A stretch of DNA of 64,000 nucleotides from Echinostoma caproni (taxonomy: Eukaryota > Platyhelminthes > Trematoda > Plagiorchiida > Echinostomatidae), in assembly GCA_900618425.1 (NCBI GenBank), contig UZAN01039482.1:18330-82329 (forward strand), given 5' to 3'. The translations under genes and the position numbers were made by a program. Below the pieces are notes generated by a model. The model had not been told where the DNA came from. It worked only from the letters and a program-made list of their open reading frames with translations, and did not search any database. Within the stretch, counting starts at the first letter, position 1. Every line of letters starts with the position of its first letter. Shown here in pieces: positions 61,319 to 64,000 of the stretch.

Positions 61319-63121
61319 TCAAATTTGTACATTTCGGTTCCGCTCACTGTTTGCACCTATCAGTAACATGGGACTTGCCTGATTTTCTTGTGCTAATTTG
61401 GGTTTTTTAGTTTCTCGGCTTTCACTGTACAACAAATAGATGAACTCTAACAGCTCGGCGAAAAACGCGGCGGTAACCCCGACGGTCAAGGAACATAAAC
61501 CACCAACACGACTGACGAGGACATAGGAGCTAAGAACCAACTTTTCATTCTTCTCATTCAAACTGGTTGATTTTCTTTTCACCACCACATAGGCAAAATC
61601 TTCACTATCCAAATTCAAATTTTCCGGAGGCCACTTTGGCAAGTTGGCAAAGTAGCTTCCGGTACCTTGAGCCAGATTCATAAGTTCCTGATGACGTGGG
61701 ATGTGAGTTAGATTGTCATATTTCAAATATAATTCCCATTGTTTGAATGCCGGATGTTCGGTCAGGTTGGCGTTTGGATGCTCCTGATAGTATGAATACA
61801 AGTTTTGTGATGCTTGATTTTGTACCCGAAGCCAATACAATTGCCAGGGATAACCTCGCCATTTTGTGATCGACGTTGTGCTTGGGTACTCGTAGTACGT
61901 ACAACGCGGTAGGCATGCAGTACCATCATATTTTTGCTTCACGGCCTTTTGCATCTTCTCGGACAAGCAAGCCAACCGTTCCATAAACGCCGTCATATTT
62001 TCGTTGGCACGCAAGCGACCGCAATAAGGCATTTGTTCGGTAGGAGCTACTGGTCTTGGGTTCAAAACCAGCATACAGCCACATTCCGACATAATTTCCC
62101 TCTGTTGATGCACCAGCAGACAACTGGAATGTGTGTAGTTGTACCACTCATCCAAATCGCGATATCTGTGTGACTCGTTTGCCACTAAACACGGTCGTTT
62201 TGGTGTATTTAGTCGATTCCACAAGTACGGCTCGAAAGAGATTTCATTTAATTTACCTGGTTCCACGTGCAATCCATCCTTTTCCATGTCAGGCATAGTC
62301 CCCGGCTCATGAACCACAATGCGCAATCCACGAGCTTGTTCAAACACGTCGGTAAAGAAAGCCGGATGAGCTGGTACGTCTCGGTCCCGAGGACTCATGC
62401 CCACTACTAGACTGAAGATAGATATATCTTGCGCTTCTGACAATTCCTTTGGTTCGAAGGTGTAACAATTCATGAATAAATGATGAGAAAAACGGCGCAA
62501 ATGATATCCTTGTAGTAAGGTACAATTATCCTCAAAAGAGATACTCTGTGCTGTGAAACGTACACAGCTGAGAAAAATAGCCGGTGAATGACCGAGGTGT
62601 ATGGTTTCATTGACTGCTAAGTTCTGATAGTAGACACTCAGTGTATCATAGCCCCAAATGCCAACAGCCAGATCTAACTCATTCCTGTATAACGCATCAA
62701 GGACCAGTTTGCGCATGTATTGATTGAATTGGGATGGAGATAAAACCTTAGATTTGTTCCATAATTCGTAAGCCTCAAATGAAAACGGCGGTTGATGACA
62801 AACGGTCAACGCTGGAAATGGAGCTGGGGTGTCCAACTTTACCTGGATATGTACACTGACATCGTAGTTCAAGTAATCCTTGATCAGAGATGCCGTAGAT
62901 GAAATGAGCAAACAAGTCATACTGAGCACAAACATTAGCCACATGATACGCAATACTTTCGGTCCGGTGTACAGCTTCGACATACCTCGCACGGAGGTAC
63001 ATTTACAAAAGAGACGAAACGCACGATTTGGATGACAACAAAGAGAACGTTCCGGTTTGACTCCCGTTCCCGTTTTGATTCCGTTCTGGCCATATGTTGT
63101 TGGTGTTGCAGCCATATCCAT
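61319..63121 (-). CDS. DEG/ENaC/ASIC-family cation channel subunit, single-exon ORF
   Basis: A 600-residue open frame encodes a member of the degenerin/epithelial Na+ channel/acid-sensing channel family. These are trimeric, usually amiloride-sensitive Na+ channels of the plasma membrane, with two membrane helices per subunit and a large ectodomain. Seen here: a cytoplasmic N-terminus; TM1 at about residues 60-80; the post-TM1 motif FPALTVC (102-108); HEPGTMPD (271-278); the cysteine-rich cluster around SECGC (345-349) and CLPRC (403-407); and TM2 at about 532-565 with GG (540-541), filter-like GVT (548-550) and the conserved Glu556. Eight N-glycosylation sequons lie in the ectodomain. Length is normal for the family (about 500-700). 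The start is supported by a good context (A at -3, G at +4) and by a splice acceptor 55 bases upstream. There are no introns in the coding region. Odd points: the N-terminal HG gating motif reads RG (45-46); the usual D before GG is Arg538; about 115 residues separate W421 from TM2, longer than in vertebrate ASICs. The ligand (peptide, proton or mechanical) cannot be read from the sequence. No AATAAA or ATTAAA was seen within 500 bp downstream. Confidence 0.95.
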   Translation of the reverse strand: MDMAATPTTYGQNGIKTGTGVKPERSLCCHPNRAFRLFCKCTSVRGMSKLYTGPKVLRIMWLMFVLSMTCLLISSTASLIKDYLNYDVSVHIQVKLDTPAPFPALTVCHQPPFSFEAYELWNKSKVLSPSQFNQYMRKLVLDALYRNELDLAVGIWGYDTLSVYYQNLAVNETIHLGHSPAIFLSCVRFTAQSISFEDNCTLLQGYHLRRFSHHLFMNCYTFEPKELSEAQDISIFSLVVGMSPRDRDVPAHPAFFTDVFEQARGLRIVVHEPGTMPDMEKDGLHVEPGKLNEISFEPYLWNRLNTPKRPCLVANESHRYRDLDEWYNYTHSSCLLVHQQREIMSECGCMLVLNPRPVAPTEQMPYCGRLRANENMTAFMERLACLSEKMQKAVKQKYDGTACLPRCTYYEYPSTTSITKWRGYPWQLYWLRVQNQASQNLYSYYQEHPNANLTEHPAFKQWELYLKYDNLTHIPRHQELMNLAQGTGSYFANLPKWPPENLNLDSEDFAYVVVKRKSTSLNEKNEKLVLSSYVLVSRVGGLCSLTVGVTAAFFAELLEFIYLLYSESRETKKPKLAQENQASPMLLIGANSERNRNVQI

Positions 63122-63176
63122 TGTTGGATGTTTCCAGAGAGAATTTGTTTCTAGGATGAACCAGGAAAACTATCGG

Positions 63177-63196
63177 CTAATAAAAACAAAAATACA
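63177..63196 (-). promoter_or_regulatory. Splice acceptor in the 5' leader of the channel gene
   Basis: On the minus strand a run of T ends in TTATTAG, followed by CCGATAG and, 55 bases later, the ATG of the channel. This is a textbook acceptor: a pyrimidine tract directly before AG. It can join the coding exon to an upstream non-coding exon or to a trans-spliced leader, a route many flatworm genes use. Which of the two applies cannot be told from the window. No spliced-leader donor gene was seen. Confidence 0.6.
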
Positions 63197-63466
63197 TTCG
63201 ATGGGATGATTTCATTTCGGAGAAAAATGTTTGTTTGAATAAACACATTTGCACGGGAGTGATCATACGTTTAAAAGGTTTCGGTCGTAAATTAACGTCA
63301 AAAGACTACTGAACCGTTAATAAATTACTGGTCTATGTGTTTCAACCAACCAAAAACCGAGTGAAATTTCTACCAATCAAGATTCATTCTTTGGTAGTCT
63401 AACGTATATTGCACAGTTAGGGATTGCACGGGTTGATCAATTTTGGCATCGGTGCCTCAAAATAAC
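63197..63466. promoter_or_regulatory. Intergenic region between divergent starts
   Basis: AT-rich DNA between the channel's 5' acceptor and the plus-strand candidate exon. No clear TATA box or initiator could be assigned. If the channel mRNA is trans-spliced or has an upstream exon, its promoter may lie here or further right. Confidence 0.2.
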
Positions 63467-63531
63467 ATGCGAGCGCAAAATGAAGACCAGTCCGACAATT
63501 TAAATTACGCTGAATTCAACGAATGGTATGG
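63467..63531 (+). CDS. Candidate first coding exon of a divergent gene
   Basis: An ATG opens 21 codons (beginning MRAQNEDQSDN and ending NEWYG) that run straight into GG|GTAAGA, a strong donor. Read unspliced, TAA follows at once. The first strong acceptor downstream is TTTGCTTTACAG, ending at 63695. Joining there makes a 164-base intron but adds only three codons before TAG. So either this is a 25-residue product or the true next exon lies beyond the window. The exon is acidic, with no signal peptide or membrane segment. It points away from the channel gene, whose ATG is about 345 bp off, so the two may share a bidirectional promoter. No family is recognised. Confidence 0.3.
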
Positions 63532-64000
63532 GTAAGAAAGCTGCATTTGCAACCTTCAAGCCAAAATTACGTGCCATGAATAAATTCAAATTTCTTTATA
63601 TCTCTCAAGTGAATCTAACTGATATTTAAGTGATAAGTGATATATGACAAGTTCATTTTACATCATATTCTCCTAATTCCTTCTTTGCTTTACAGCGGAA
63701 GTAATTAGTTGTAGTACAATTTTCCAACCGCGCCGCAGTTTGTAGTTGCTCCATCTAACATTTTAGCAATTAGGATGTCCCTCCAGTCCACGATAGAATG
63801 TGGTTTTAAATGGTTGCACCGTTTCGTATAATTCACAAAACTGATTGATAGTGCTGTTTGTGAGGAGTCTATGATTGTAAAAATACTGGGATAGCAGAGT
63901 TTGAGGTTACCATTTAAAATACATCAGACAGGTCGTACATGCCTTATTTTGGATTATACTGAGGCTACTGAAATATTGAACATCCGAACTCAAACCAGTT
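63532..64000. other. Right edge: probable intron and unassigned sequence
   Basis: After the donor at 63532 the sequence is AT-rich. It contains the strong acceptor ending at 63695; beyond that only short frames are open. Nothing else could be assigned up to the window edge. Confidence 0.4.

Noticed and set aside
60439..61381. Alternative C-terminus of the channel using the exon at 60625
   Set aside because: The donors tested near the channel's end (CAG|GCAAGT, ATAG|GTGCAA) leave phases that do not read the long frame of that exon.
1..64000. CRISPR arrays, operons, prophage or defence systems
   Set aside because: No regularly spa­ced repeats, no tightly packed genes and no prokaryotic gene families; intronic AT-rich DNA, LINEs and SINEs mark this as an animal genome.

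Overview
The window is nuclear DNA from an animal. It is AT-rich (roughly 38-40% GC by eye), gene-poor, and scattered with decayed retroelements, microsatellites and assembly gaps. There are no operons, ribosome-binding sites or bacterial genes. The best fit is a parasitic flatworm, most likely a digenean trematode. That placing is an inference from three things: several broken CR1-like LINEs, tRNA-promoter SINEs (one with a decayed hammerhead-ribozyme-like core of the kind known from schistosomes), and one DEG/ENaC channel. No species can be named from the sequence alone.

The one confident gene is an intronless 600-codon DEG/ENaC/ASIC-family cation channel subunit on the minus strand (61319-63121). 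It has both membrane helices, the cysteine-rich ectodomain and a good start context. A strong splice acceptor lies 55 bases before its ATG, so the mRNA probably receives its 5' end by cis- or trans-splicing. Several residues important for gating and conduction differ from the family norm. About 350 bp away on the opposite strand is a plausible first coding exon of a divergent gene (63467-63531).

Layout. 1-5440: a perfect 436-bp inverted repeat (1645-2080 and 5005-5440) around a 2.9-kb spacer of unknown nature. 5441-24109: mostly featureless, with two copies of one tRNA-derived SINE family (9068-9258 minus, 23919-24109 plus) and weak exon-like ORFs. 24110-30555: a candidate terminal exon with a poly(A) signal (24817-25098), a SINE with a hammerhead-like core (27085-27200), and a TTCA/TTTA microsatellite. 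30556-32363: an internally deleted LINE. 34245-34423: a LINE endonuclease relic on the minus strand. 35743-36103: a membrane-protein-like ORF broken by two stops. 42764-43080: a third LINE relic. 50535-51532: a large N gap. 51990-53596: two tRNA-like SINE heads. 57877-58113 and 60439-60625: exon-like ORFs. 61319-64000: the channel gene and its divergent neighbour.

Nothing in the window forms a multi-gene system. The most unusual items are the flawless inverted repeat, the altered pore and gating motifs of the channel, and the hammerhead-like SINE. The candidate exons are listed at low confidence because single ORFs of 50-90 codons next to acceptable splice sites also arise by chance at this base composition.
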